Source of the DNA: Temnopleurus reevesii
Taxonomy: Eukaryota > Echinodermata > Echinoidea > Temnopleuroida > Temnopleuridae
Direction: 5' to 3'
Length of the DNA: 64,000 nucleotides
NCBI GenBank assembly: GCA_036244855.1
Contig: BQKZ01000324.1
Coordinates: 40,483 to 104,482, forward strand
This document shows, piece by piece, positions 13,261 through 25,610 of the stretch. Position 1 is the first letter of the stretch; each line of letters opens with the position of its first letter. The position numbers and the translations under genes were made by a program. The notes under the pieces are model-generated. The model worked only from the letters and a program-made list of their open reading frames with translations, was not told where the DNA came from and did not search any database.

Positions 13261-13499
13261 TCCAAAATGATTTCCACTAAACCATTAAAAATAAACCATT
13301 TCTTTATTCCCTAGAATAATATCATTCAGGTAATATTAAGGTATTACTAGATAAAAATAATATTCAAAATTAGTTGGTCAAAACTAAATAGTTATACCTT
13401 TGAAGTCTTTTCTTTCACATGCTAAAGGGTTGACTTATGTAATGCTTCTTCCCAGCATTTTATAAAGTTATTTCCCTATTACATTGGGCTAGTCATGAA
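12931..13499. repeat. Long inverted repeat, arms about 100 bp, loop about 370 bp
   Basis: The left arm 12931-13027 (starting TTCATGACTAGCCCAATGTA) matches the reverse complement of 13401-13499 at roughly 80-85 percent. The loop contains one copy of the local dispersed repeat. A transcript would form a long hairpin. It could be the termini of a decayed transposon. Confidence 0.75.
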
Positions 13500-15974
13500 G
13501 GAACAAAATATGTTGCATTTGGACTATTCTTTATAACTCAATATCAAAGTCACATATGTCTGTCCTATATCTATCTAAATTTCTGAAAGCTGGATGTCAT
13601 TTTTGGGGAAAACCTCCTCCTTACATCATCTTTACATCTATTTTGTCACAACCTAAATAAAATTACCTTAATCAGAATGTCTATTTGACAAAATAGGAAC
13701 ATGAATAAACCAACTGTTGGAATGATGTTCCGATTTAAATTCTGCCATCAATCCTGATTTGAGGAAGGATGTTAAAGAGGACGGATGTTGAAAAACAGAA
13801 TAACGTCTCTCTTCAAACCAGAAAATGTGAATGAGATTAGGATGACTCAAATCAACATCCTCTTGGTCTGTATTAAATAATCAAACCATGCTCTTCCTTT
13901 GGGAAATATGAAGTGGCATCAAGGAGCCTGATCTCCAAAACAGTCTTACAGTTATCTCCTTGCTCATAGGCAAATTCAAGCGGGCGGGCGAGGGGGGACA
14001 AGAACCTCAACCCCCCCCCCCCCCCCACCCACCCAATGGTGGAACATGGGAGGCCCTGACCTCTTTCCTATTCTAGATCAAATGGCTATTTAAGTGATGA
14101 TCTCTTTTCTTAATCTTTACAAGCCATCTGCACCCCACCCCACCCCCTTGCCAAATCCTGGATCTGCCTCTGTAGCTCAGTCGGGTATCATGACACCTAA
14201 AACACAGACATTACTATTATAAATGTAGTCATGAATACATCTAAGCGGGTGTTATTCTGAAGTTGAAATTGGTCCCAAGTTGCAGGTGATCAGAACGCGC
14301 AAATCAAAATCATTGTTTCAGGTGCATCTTGTTAAAAGTGCATAACGTGCATGAATGAAAATGCATGTTACAATTTGCAACTGATTTGCAATCAATTGCA
14401 ACTTTTGAACAACACCCTATAAGTTTCCTAAGCTGTCTTAGCAATAAGATAGTGATAGGATTTGAACAACAGCCCCACCCCCCCCAAAAAAAAAACACAG
14501 ACACCAATCCAGGTGTTTCATTTTATGCCACCTCCAAGAAAAAGTACCTATGTTTGGAAGGGAAGACTATTACAAGAGCATCTCAAATTTTAGTAAGCTG
14601 GTTTAGTTGCTAGTCTTGCAGTCCATAGTCAGTTATTCCCAATAAAATAAAAGGATTGAACTGGGTACGAGCCTTAAAGACTAGCTCCAGATCTGTACTT
14701 CAATCCAGAGTTTATGTCAGAAATAAATTTGGCTTATTAGATCACGGGGACTGTTGTGACTGCTCACATCACACCAAATTGGCAATGAAAAGATGGGTCA
14801 ACTTGTACAGAGTGCATTTGATTCTATTCATAGACCTACAGAGAGATAAGGAAAAACACATCAAAATCAAATCGCTGCCAGAAAATATTTTTGAATATGC
14901 AAGGAAAACTATTGAACTTTTGGACAGAATTTTTACAATTTTCGTGCATGAAATTAACTCAGGAACTCAGTGCTCAAATATCTCTAAGGGCTCCAACCTA
15001 ACTCAAAGAATAAAATGTTAATTTAATCATAACTTATAAAGACAATGAGTATTTCTACATGATTGCAAGTCGCTGCACTGAAAGGCAATTAATATTTAAA
15101 TGACAAACACCGATATTCATTACAAATGGCAACATTTACATTCCCATTCTAAAATATTCTGGTAAAACCAAATATTAGGATTTTGACAAAGATATCAAGG
15201 ATTTTTATGTTTGGTATATGGAAAACAAACAATGGATGAAAACACTTTTTGCTCAATTCTCAGTCAGGAGGAGACAACGATTCAAATGAAATCAATCAGA
15301 CTGATAGAGAAAAGTAGAATTTATTGAAGAGAATCGGGTTGTGACTCACTCACAAGGGAGAAGAAGAAACAGAGGAAAGGAAGTTACAATTGGAGCATGT
15401 ACTTGATGTGAATGATAGGTATAATAGGATAAAGACAGACTGGCAAAAACAAAAAAAGTTGTTTACTATATAGAATGAAAACAACAAAGATTTTCCTTTA
15501 ATTGGGTTGAGAGGTGGAGACAATGCATTGATCTGGAAACCATTTTGTGAAAGAACATAATTTAAAACTTGGGCTCTATTTGTCATGACCATTTTCTAAT
15601 TTTCATGTGATTTTTAAATTTGGGTGAATAGGAATATTTCAGGCACCACACCAAGGAGACCAGAGAACCAAGAGAGTTGAGGGCTGAAGTGGTTGCAAAT
15701 TTGTAATAAAAAAGCCCCAAAGTCAGCCCCTCAACTTTCAATTGTATTTACCATTAAAGGCATTCTTCATGATTGAACTCATCTCAAAACAAGTTTATAG
15801 TTAAATATGATCCTCTTGATTTCTTCTTAACTAACAATATCTGAAAGAATGAAGAAGATTTTTTTGTAATCGTGTAATCTCAAAAGAGTAAAAAAATAAA
15901 TCAGCACTCAGAAATCAAGTAGATTTCAGCCAGCGGAGCAAATGGGAAGCTTTCTAAGGTTCACCCGTACTTGG
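13500..15974. other. Noncoding with G/C homopolymer tracts
   Basis: It contains a G-rich run (13980-13998) facing C16 at 14011-14026 on the same strand, the transposon-end-like segment at 14131-14172, and no supported frame. A 121-codon open frame at 14656-15021 has no recognisable content and is probably chance. Confidence 0.5.
14131..14172. mobile_element. Possible transposon end fragment
   Basis: Read on the minus strand it begins CAGAGGCAGATCCAGGATTT followed by a G-rich run, and TA follows its outer edge. The same GGATCCGCC-type motif is in the 145-bp array. Only one end is seen. The adjacent TAGCTCAGTCGG at 14173-14184 matches a tRNA A box, but no B box follows. Confidence 0.3.
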
Positions 15975-16156
15975 GAGTCCAACCTTGTTAGTTCTTACAA
16001 AGAGCAGTGATAGAACAAACTCTTGTTTTAACATGACAACTGCTAGGGTCCCACCTCTATGTGTTTTACTGGGTTTCTTTTTTAGCCCTGATATACAAGA
16101 TATCAATATAGAGATGTCTCTGGTCCCAAGGACCTCGCTATAACAATGTTAAACTG
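15975..16156. mobile_element. Pogo-like MITE, decayed full-length copy
   Basis: It is homologous end to end with the clean copy at 24974-25148. It shares the internal order AAAGAGCA-TGATA, GGTCCCA, GCCCTGATATA, CAATATA and GACCTCG-TATAA, and ends in ACTG. The terminal TA is lost on the right. Confidence 0.6.
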
Positions 16157-17436
16157 TGCATCATTGCATACATGTACAGGTAAGCGTATGACCAATGGTT
16201 CACAATGATTCATTTATATATGGTTAAATAGTTGTACTTGATATATTATTCAGATGATTCCTTATGTCGCCAATGATTAGGGGTGAATTATGAGTAAAAG
16301 CATGTAATTTCATTTCAATAATAGTCATTCCTTTTAGTGTCATACATACCATATAGTTTGAAACATGGCATTGGTGTTATATTCTAGAGAAAAAAAACAC
16401 CCCAACATATTTCAAATACTTACAAGGGCCCGGGCACCCTTTAAAAGTTATCAATGCAATCCTGCGATACAGGAAGTGACAAGAAGGTGTTAGAAACGAC
16501 GATGATCTCTTTTCCACGTTTCCATAGAGAAAGCAAAGATAGCCCATCAGGTGTTGATAACCGCACTCCCAAAAGGGTAACGTCTTGATTTGACGAGATA
16601 TAGGGAAGTCTTCAATTCATGAAAAACAGAGAGCCATTACGCCAGGACTTGAGCAGACCCTTGCTCACAGGTCATTGGTTTAAAGAAATTCTTGCATAAA
16701 TCTAAGTCAAACCTCTTGGGACTGAAAAAATTTGCTTTGACTTCAAGAAAATTGAATTTACAAAGGGCAAGATCAATAGAATACAAAGAAAAATGCATAA
16801 CCTCTGACCGATTATTTGACTTACGCAATGTAGACTTGGGCAAGATTGACTGCATTTTCAACATGATCGTATTCTGTAACTTTGAGATTTGATGACAACT
16901 AGTTTTACACTATGAATAATACATGTCTTAGGTATCATAATAAATGTATGAACTTGTTATTTCCTTATTTTTGTTAACAAGATTTACAAAAGTAAAAAAC
17001 ACTTTCACTTCAAAGGTGCTCTTGTTTTTAAAACATTGGCTTAACAGACAATTTTGGAGGGGAAACGATCCATTCATCATGCATATTTTCAACACTAATA
17101 AGAATATTTGTTTCTGACTTTCTTGTACTTAGTTAGGGAACCAGTGCTAGTAATACAGTTTCAAATTCCTTACAGGAGAGAGTAAAGTAGGAACACCTTA
17201 TGGGTCTTAAAGGAAGCTCATATCACTGAACAGGTGAGTGTCTAGACATTATCGGAAGGTAATGTGATGACGCTCTTGATTTTATTAAACCCCTCCCCTG
17301 AAAATTTCAATCTTCCAATGCCTATGCCAAGCATTCTGTAATATATTCTGGCTTATCTCTATATATATTAACATGTCTTTGTAGTTAGTGTTAATTAATT
17401 GAATTTATAAATTGGAGTATTGCAAGGATAGTAGGA

Positions 17437-17478
17437 CCCCCCCCCCCCCCAACACACACACACACACACAAAAAAAAA
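17437..17478. repeat. Poly-C / (AC)n / poly-A compound microsatellite
   Basis: C14 is followed by about ten AC units and then an A run. Confidence 0.9.
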
Positions 17479-17516
17479 GACATTGATTAATAGCCAAGTA
17501 CATTATCTAGGAGTTC

Positions 17517-17690
17517 AAATCCCCTCCTCTTTTACTTCCCTCTTTTCTCCTACATCCCCTCCCCTCTCAATCATCCCACTCCTGCCCCCTCCTCCTCCCC
17601 CTTCCACATCTTCCTCTTACCCCCTCCTCCTCTTTATCTTATTCCTCCCCTCCTCTCCCCTCACCTCTCCTCCCACACATACCCTACAGT
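17517..17690. repeat. Pyrimidine-rich tract, about 170 bp
   Basis: The plus strand is almost entirely C and T (CCTCCT and CCCCTC blocks) with few purines. Such tracts can form H-DNA. Confidence 0.85.
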
Positions 17691-18355
17691 CCTATTCTAC
17701 TCCCACTACTTCACTCATGCCTCCTAACAATGAGTGCATCCTTGGCTTTATAAAATATTTGCAAGGGCTCCAGAGTATACTAGTATACATGGGACATAAG
17801 AAAATATGTGATCAAAAGAATTTGCAGAATACCACACAAATTTTGGAGTAAAAAAAGGATTTCTATAATCAATGCACTGTTTGTATTCTTATACATTAAT
17901 GCTCACTTACAATACACTCAATGCCACAATGAGTCAAAATCAAAGTTGAATTGAGTTATATTCTGTCTTCTGTCCCCTGGGGAAACTTTCAGATAATCCT
18001 CCCAATCCCAATGCCCTCTGAGAGAACTTTCATGTTATTCCTAGGGTACAGCACAATAGATTAAAAAAGTCAATGACTTTTGAGAAAACATCAATCCAGT
18101 CAGTTGGGAACCACAAGGGCATTCATTTTGTGTAAGAGTTTACCATTTATACAGGAAAAACTGCAAGTCACCTTCAGTGTAAAAAAAAGGACAAATTAAT
18201 AAAAGATATATGAAAATATAAGAAAAGACAATGTAAATCACTTCCAAAATGCAATATGCTCAAAATATTTATAGTAGGAATCACATTACACCATATAACC
18301 TATGTTGGGAACCTTAAAGTATACGTTAAAGTATACAGATAAAAACATTTCAATA

Positions 18356-18517
18356 GAGTGGAAACTCAGTATAACAAGGTGCTTGGGCCAATTAAAATAC
18401 CTTGTTATAGCAGTAATCTCTATAACAGAGTTACAAAAGAAAAAATTAAAAAGAACAATTAGTTACAAAGAGCTAAAATTTTGTTACATCCCATCTCTTT
18501 ATACCGAGTTTCCACTA
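18356..18517. mobile_element. Pogo-like MITE, 162 bp
   Basis: Terminal inverted repeats are AGTGGAAACTCAGTATAA on the left and AGTGGAAACTCGGTATAA read inward from the right, flanked by TA (18354-18355 and 18518-18519). The interior repeats the CCTTGTTATA and CCCATCTCT blocks of the family. Confidence 0.75.
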
Positions 18518-21134
18518 TAGTTTGCTTTTGAATGAGCTGGTTGGTAATATGGCATGAGAAACATAATAAAAGTGAGAAAATCTACAGTGTGAAACTGATC
18601 AGAAACTGCCTTGGTGATCAAAAGGAACAAAGGCAAATGAAAGGTCGCAAATAAAAGAAATAAATTCCAACTTTATGTCAGAATATTACCACAGTCAGCA
18701 TAATTACCGTTGTGTAGATTCAGAGAATTTAAAGAAAACACTTGAATTGTTTTTTTTTAAGTAAAAAACTAGATAAATAAAACAAAACTTGGTTACGAAT
18801 TAAAAAATTAAAAACTCGTTAAAGCGAAAATATGTCTTCTCCAGGCAGGTTTTGTGTTAGAGTATATTATCTTTACCTAAACACTGAATTTATGAAGCAA
18901 CAAAACTAGAATTTCTTCAACTTTTATCATGAAGAAAGATTTAACCATGTATTTGAAGAGTATATACTGCAAATATAAACCTTCAGTGATGATAAAAGTT
19001 GATGAATTGAAACACATGGTCAGAAAGCTCTACGGATTAGGCCAGACCGTGAATCACTTTCAGTGTATTCAATCATTTAGAAAACTCATCACAAATATCT
19101 ATGACCAAACCACTACTTTAACAGAATACTTCCCCCTACATCTTATCAGTGTCATATGTTTCTGGGGAAAAATTAACCACTGCCAGATAATGCAAGTCAT
19201 AATTTCCCATCAAAACAAAAGGAATATTTCTATTGTCAAGAAAAGTCTGCAACTTCTATTGTTAACATCCCAGAACCATATGTTTAACGAGTCTCTCATC
19301 GTCCACCAGACATGATCTTCAATTGGAAAACTACGATGATCTCATCTTCTACTGCCTCAAATGCATTATTTTGATCCAACAACAATAAGTAGAAGTATGA
19401 TTAACAAATGCTACTACAAGATGTTTTTGTGAAATGCTTAACAAGATTCAAATGCTTGATGCATCCCTTAATCATTGTCAGACTGGCAAGTCCCCTGGAC
19501 AGTCACAAACATCCCTTCTACTGCCCTAAATTCTCCCATCCCTTCCCCTGCTAAACCTCCACTGCCACTCCTCCCCCTTAAATCTGTATTCTAGCTACCC
19601 CCCCCCCCCCCCCCCCCCCCCCACTTCAATATGAGAACGATAGTGAGCAAGCTGGAGAGCGGCAGAGAGAAAAAGAAAGTGGGAAAAATAAATGAAGGGA
19701 AGAGAGTGAGCGAGAGGAAGGTAAATACTTGGTATACAAAACATATTTTGTGTAGCAACTTTTTCACAGAGAAATGTAGAGTAAAGAATTGCAACAGTTT
19801 CCTCAATGTCAAAAACTGCTAATCAAATGTGAAAAGTAAAAGTATTCCCTGAAGTCATCTAACAATACTTAAATTGGTGAACAAAACACTCAAAATTCCA
19901 AATGCATTGAAATAATTGCAACATAACTGCTTCGCTACCAAAGAGCATAATCTTGGGTTGGAGCCAAGTATGTGGCAAGGAGGAAGTCGCTGAACGTTGA
20001 TGAAAATATTATCAGACTGAGGGCAGCACACAGATGTTTCCTGATGAAACCAAAAAGGGTAAAACCTGACAAAGTTTCTGGTCTTCAAAGGTTATGGTCG
20101 CCTACAAACTGATCGTAACTCAACTACTGAGACCCATTTACACAAACTGACTAAATTCAGCCTAAATCTAACTGCTAGTATCGTAATTTTGTGAGTTTAT
20201 GTTAAAAAATACACAAAGGCCATTAAAGCAAAAATTCAGTAAATTGCTATGCTCTGCATGAAAAAAAATATAGCAAAAATAAGATTTTGATTTAAATAAA
20301 CCCTGCGGAAAATTACAATGATGAGGGTGTCTGAATTTTATTTTTGTCTTTGTGGACCTGCATTTTGTACTGCCTTTGGGCCAGCACGAATTTGCATCAA
20401 AATGTAAGCCGGCCTAAATGTAAGTGTAACAGGGTCTGAGTTTCGTCATTGAAAAGCCACAGGCACCTCCCTTCTTAGTCACCAGACATTTCGTAAAAAG
20501 TTGTGAATAAATATCAAATGTTTTAAAATGCTAAAGAAAATGTCTGCGAGACTTTACAACTATGCCAGTTCCGGATAGTTTATAATAATTGTAAAAGGAA
20601 AGTTTTAAGCACAACAAGAAAGGATGAAATAAATAACATGAGTGTAATTAGGCCAACATCCCACTAAAACTCTCCACAGCTAAGAAAACAACCAATTTAT
20701 GTCATTATTTCATTGATAAGTTTACTGCACAAATCATAGTTTTGACCCATTGCATAAATTGTCCGAACTTTGAAAGTTTGAGTTTTGTTTGTACAACTTC
20801 TTAGAACATCTATTATATGCAATATTTCATACTTCTAAATTGCTCAGTTATTATAAATATGTAATCATAAATTAATATTTTCCAAAAATTTTACAGAAAA
20901 TGTTTAATTATGTTTTAACAAATACATTTAAAAAAATACATGTACATGTGTATCATGAAATGTTCTGGCTAGTTGTAAACCTAAGGTGTCATAAGATTGG
21001 CAATTGCCTTGGGACTTTTATATCATTAAAAAAATGTTGTTACTTTCTTATCAAATGTTCATGCTTGTAATGTGCATCATATTTTTCAACTTCTGTTGCA
21101 AAAAAGGGTTATTTTTAGGTGGACTCCCCTTTTA
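18518..21134. other. Noncoding
   Basis: It contains C25 at 19598-19622 beside a purine-rich stretch (19631-19720). A 128-codon open frame at 18929-19315 has no recognisable features. No gene is supported. Confidence 0.5.
19598..19622. repeat. C25 homopolymer
   Basis: An uninterrupted run of 25 C, likely length-polymorphic. Confidence 0.95.
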
Positions 21135-21760
21135 GAAACCTAAAGTAACTGTAGGGCAACAACCAGACAATGTCCCGCTTGAAGGTGAAGGTCCCTAAAA
21201 GCTGATGGCAACTCAACAAACAAGATTTTCCAGAACCTAAAAAGTCACACATAACTCTGAACAACACAGATAAAGAAAAATTCATAGTGTGATCAACCAC
21301 ACAAGAAGTGGCATTATCAGTCATTGTTATTATTTTCAGAACTTTAAAGAGTCACATAGAACTCTGACCTTATTAAGAACCTAAAGTAATTGGAGAGCAA
21401 CAACCAGACAGAGTCTCGTTGAAAGGTGAAGGTCCCAAAAAAGCTGATGGCAACTCAACAGACAAGGTTTTGCAGAACCTAAAAAGTCACACATAACTCT
21501 GAACTACACAGATAACGAAAAATTTGTATTGTGATCAACAACACAAAAAATAGCATTGTCAGTCAATGTTATTATTATCAGAACCTTAAAAAGGTCACAT
21601 GGACCTCTGAACTATGCAGATAATGAACGACTCATATTGTGATCCACCACAAAACAGAGTGATATTTATCAGTCATTGTTATTATTAACAAGAAACTATA
21701 ATATTGTGATCAACCACACAAAATATTGACATTATCAGTTGAAACTTTTTAGTCATTATT
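21135..21760. repeat. About 242-bp tandem repeat, two full and two partial copies
   Basis: AACCTAAAGTAA followed by AGCAACAACCAGACA starts at about 21135 and again at 21377. Later partial units share the GTGATCAACCACACA and CAGTCATTGTTATTATT segments. A remnant of GTGATCAGCCACACAAAA appears at about 21942. Confidence 0.85.
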
Positions 21761-22101
21761 ACTTAATTATACATCAAAACTTATGAATAAACAAACACAG
21801 CTAGCTTTTCATTACACCCCCCCCCCCAAAAAAAAAAACATGATGGCTAGTTAGAATGTTCCCTTTTTCAAAGTTTAGGATCTCCTTCAAATTATGATTG
21901 TCTTCATAGATATGACTTCTCCCAACCTGAAAATATAATATTGTGATCAGCCACACAAAAGAAGAAGTAACTAAGATGTGTAAATAAGGAAGAGATTTGT
22001 AATAATGTTTAAGCTTTAAAAAAAATATAATAAATTGGACTTACACACCTAAGAGTCATGAAATCCCTGTGCTAATACCCACATACATTTCTTTGGGGAA
22101 A

Positions 22102-22519
22102 TTTGTACCATTTTGTACTGGTGTGAATGCCCCAAAAGATTCCCAATACATGAATCAGAGTGGCATACTCTCGCAGTTTATCCGACCCAAGCCTACAGCA
22201 TGTTTATTCTGTGATGCATCTTGCTGCACAGATTCAGCCCTCTTCATTCAGCCTTCAAATTAAAGGGAACCCATACCTGGAATTATTGTGTTCTCATTAA
22301 ATGAAGAAAAATCATATGAACTAACTGTTTTTACTTTTGATATGTTATTCCATATATTAAGATTGAAATGTACCAATTTGCACTGGTGTGAACGACCCTA
22401 AAGATTCTCCGTACATGAATCAGCACGGCATACTCTAGCAGTGATCCAACCCAAGCCTACGGCGTGTTTATTCCGAAATGCATCCTGCCTTGCTGCGCAG
22501 ATTCAGCCCTCTTCATTCA
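22102..22519. repeat. Two direct copies of about 150 bp
   Basis: Segments 22102-22251 and 22367-22519 share TACTGGTGTGAA-type starts, CCAAGCCTAC and GATTCAGCCCTCTTCATTCA at about 80 percent identity, with unrelated DNA between. The short open frame in the first copy is not conserved in the second. Confidence 0.8.
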
Positions 22520-23963
22520 TCCATAATAACTATCTTGTCCTGTTTTTCTCATACCAATGGTCATCAGACTGCCTATCTAGAGCAATGTAAATAGCATTCT
22601 TCCCTGCTTTCATCCTTTATAATCCGTTTGGTCATGTTTACTTACTGAAGAAATGGAAACTCATTTAGGGTTCATTCAGCATTTCTTTGCTTTTCTACTC
22701 TTGGGTTTTTTTTTTACTGTACCATTAACTTGGTTATTTTTTACCATGTCCTATTTTCTATTTTACATAAATTACTCTGTTGATATCAATGCCTTTATAT
22801 ATACAAACATTTTACAATTCAATGAATGGACAGGAAATCATAAGTCCTGGTAACTAGTATAATAAAGTTATGTAGTCAGAAGGGGAATATCCAAAAATAT
22901 GTCTACATCTACTGCTGATGTACATGACAAAAAATATGTATTTTGTTTTCATGACAATAGGGAAATTAGACATGAGCCAATAAATAAACCAAAAAGGTTC
23001 CTGATAACTAGTTTAATTTGTTTACTTCAAATGACAAAATATTTTAAGTATAACAATAATGATTAATTAACAAAAGGAATATTACCGCCTAATAAAAGTA
23101 TGTCCACATCTACTGCTGATGTAAATGACAAAAATGTATTTTTCGTGAAAAGGGGAAGAGTACCAATTGAAATAAAATATCCTAAATACTCTCAAATACT
23201 ACTCACATAACTGCTGAATACAGATCTTTTCTAAAAATGAAAACAGCACAATCTGATTTATTGAGAAGAAGTTCTACATCTTACTCTGACGGATACTAAA
23301 TCTTATTCTTATTCTACAACTCATATGTAACAAAGCTATAACAAAAAATCAAATTGTCCCGAAAATACTGAATTGGATTATCTACTTCTGTTTAATTTGA
23401 TTGTCTAGCTTTAACTAGAGTTTGAAACCAATTTAAAAAATGTACATTTAAGCTTTAGCTCAAGTCCATTGATGTGACATCCAATTTCAAATGTCATTGC
23501 CTGATTAAAAACAGATATCAAGAATGTTCAAGAATCTTGCAGATGAAATTTTACTGCATCTTTATCTTCTTAATTTGTGGACAAATTGTAAAATAAAGGT
23601 TATCCCAGGAGACAGGCGAGTTCACAATAGTTTTGTTGTATATCTTTTAATTAGCATAATTAAAGAGAAATATGCTTCTGTTTACTTTTGTAATCTCTGA
23701 TAAAGGTAACACTACCAGAGTTAAATCCCTTGAAAGAAAACAATATATTTTTCACTTGGGAGAAGTTTTACACTATACAAGAAATTTATATTACTTGATT
23801 TTTTTCAATATACTTGGATGACTATCGCTGTGGGAGGTTTGACAGATGCAAAGATGACTAGACAGTAGAGATCATAATTTTTGTTACCTGCTATTACTAT
23901 AAAAGCTCACAGCAATGGACAATTGCTTCTCTTCTCTTCTCTCCATTCAAGTGCTTCTCACTC
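22520..23963. other. Noncoding with a short direct duplication
   Basis: A segment of about 50 bases at 22894-22945 (CATCTACTGCTGATGTACAT core) recurs at 23094-23143. Nothing else is recognised. Confidence 0.5.
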
Positions 23964-24070
23964 GTAGGTCCCCTACCAGTGATCCCTTCACCTGAGGACG
24001 AGTTAAATAAATCTACTCGGAACGTCGTGTTTTTATCTTTTTGAGCTTTTGCTCAGTCCTTTTCAGGACT
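23964..24070 (+). ncRNA. Four consecutive perfect hairpins with a hammerhead-like core
   Basis: In order: GTAGG/CCTAC (23964-23976); CTGAGGA then CGAGT/ACTCG then GAACGTC (23992-24026); TGAGC-TTTT-GCTCA (24042-24055); AGTCCT-TTTC-AGGACT (24055-24070). The second block follows the hammerhead pattern CUGANGA, stem II, GAA(A)CGUC, but lacks one A of the GAAA. Retroelements of the Penelope-like group are known to carry minimal hammerhead motifs of this layout. No reverse transcriptase is visible nearby. Probably a structured retroelement terminus; catalytic activity is doubtful. Confidence 0.4.
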
Positions 24071-24973
24071 ATTTCTTGAAAGATAACCCCACACCACATG
24101 GTGCAACCGCAAATCTTTTTCAATGTTTACTACACCATGCAAGCTCTAGTTTTTCTTCAAGAGGAACTATGTAGTGTTGGTTTTACTTTAAAGCCCAAGT
24201 ATAGTTTTGGTAAAAGCAAAAATTTTTATCACCAGATTTTGTCTTCAAATCTACGTAAAATGAAATATAGTATCATAGACATATTGCACAAAAGATTGTG
24301 CGAAACATGAACGAGTTTTGGAAAAGCTATAACCTAAAATGTGAAAATTTTTATAACGTGGTGCTTCACCACGCCATTTCAATAGGTTCTTTCTTGATAA
24401 AGGACAACTTCCCATGCTCAGAATTGGATGAAAATTTAAGAATTCAATTGTTGTGTGTATCTCTATATCACTCTATTGTCAAATCTTGGTAATAACTTTG
24501 CATATGCTCGATAACGAGCAAAATAATGCTATAACCAAGAGAGGGCGCTAAATATGATTTAACGGTCAAATTCAAATTTTCAAAAGAATCAGTTCGTAAA
24601 AAAAAAATGCTATGCTCTCAAAATGTGTATAAGAATTACATGTCATGATAAAAATCCCCCAAATTCACATTTCTTCATCTTTACTAAAACTGTATTTGAG
24701 CTTTAAGCATGTATGTGACAGGACTGACCTTTCAAAAGACAAGATATCTTTCTTGGAATCACTCATTATCTATCATACCAAGACCTGCAATTGAATTCTC
24801 GCTGGGTTTATCATTGTCTTCTTAATATGAAAGCTTTCCAAGAGGAATGCAAGGTACTCAGATTGATCAGAAATCAAAATTATATATTTCTTATGACTTT
24901 TAATGCCCTGACCTAGTGAACAACTATTGCAATGAAGTGATATTCAAATAAAAATATTCTATTTTGAGATGTA
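24071..24973. other. Noncoding, probably repeat-derived
   Basis: It contains perfect hairpins CGTGGTG-CTT-CACCACG (24357-24373) and TGCTCG-ATAA-CGAGCA (24505-24520). Two short open frames (24098-24310 and 24298-24492) have no recognisable features. Confidence 0.45.
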
Positions 24974-25148
24974 CAGTCAAACCTCGTTATAAAGAGCACT
25001 GATATAACGAGCTCTCGTTATAACAAGGTAATTTTCCTGGTCCCATCTCTCTGCATGTTATTGTATTTTGACCCTGATATAACAAGGTTTCAATATAAAG
25101 AGGTAATTCCTCTGGTCCCAACGACCTCGTTATAATGAGGTTAGACTG
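24974..25148. mobile_element. Pogo-like MITE, 175 bp, intact ends
   Basis: It is flanked by TA (24972-24973 and 25149-25150). The ends are CAGTCAAACCTCGTTATAA on the left and CAGTCTAACCTCATTATAA inward from the right. The interior carries further palindromes, including ATAACGAG-CT-CTCGTTAT. CAGT-starting ends and TA duplications are typical of pogo/Tigger-type non-autonomous elements. No transposase frame is present. Confidence 0.85.
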
Positions 25149-25229
25149 TATTTAGAATTTGGCTTCATAATTCAAGTCAAAACTTCAATATATTTTTTAT
25201 TCTTTTAAACTGGAAAAAATGTGATACAT

Positions 25230-25552
25230 CACTGTGATCATCATCAATAGCATCATTACCATTGAGATCATCCCCATCATCAACACCATCATCACATTCA
25301 ACATCATCACCATAACCACCACCATCATCATTCATCATCATCATGATGATCATTATCACCACCATCACCATTATAATCACCACCATCACCATCATCATCA
25401 TCATCAGCATACTCACCATCACCATTATCTCCAACACCACCATCACCATCCCCAACACCACCATCACCATTATCCCCAATACCACCATCACCATCATCAT
25501 CACCATCATCATCACCACCATCTCCATCTTCATCTGCATTTTCATCTTCATC

Positions 25553-25586
<34 letters not shown>

Positions 25587-25610
25587 CCATCTACCATTCC
25601 CATCATGGTC
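25230..25610. repeat. Long (ATC)/(ACC) microsatellite
   Basis: About 380 bases of imperfect CAT, CAC and ATC triplets. It generates His-rich, Ile/Thr-rich and Met/Asp-rich frames on both strands, none of which shows gene context. Confidence 0.95.

Larger units (their letters stand above)
16157..18355. other. Noncoding with pyrimidine-rich and microsatellite tracts
   Basis: It includes the poly-C/(AC)n tract (17437-17478), the long pyrimidine tract (17517-17690), a minus-strand splice-site pair around 16425-16462, and a plus-strand pair around 17176-17234 that is closed in all three frames. No gene is supported. Confidence 0.5.

Noticed and set aside
17176..17234. 59-base plus-strand exon between TTACAG and CAG|GTGAGT
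   Set aside because: Splice sites look good, but all three frames contain stops, so no coding exon. A noncoding exon cannot be excluded.
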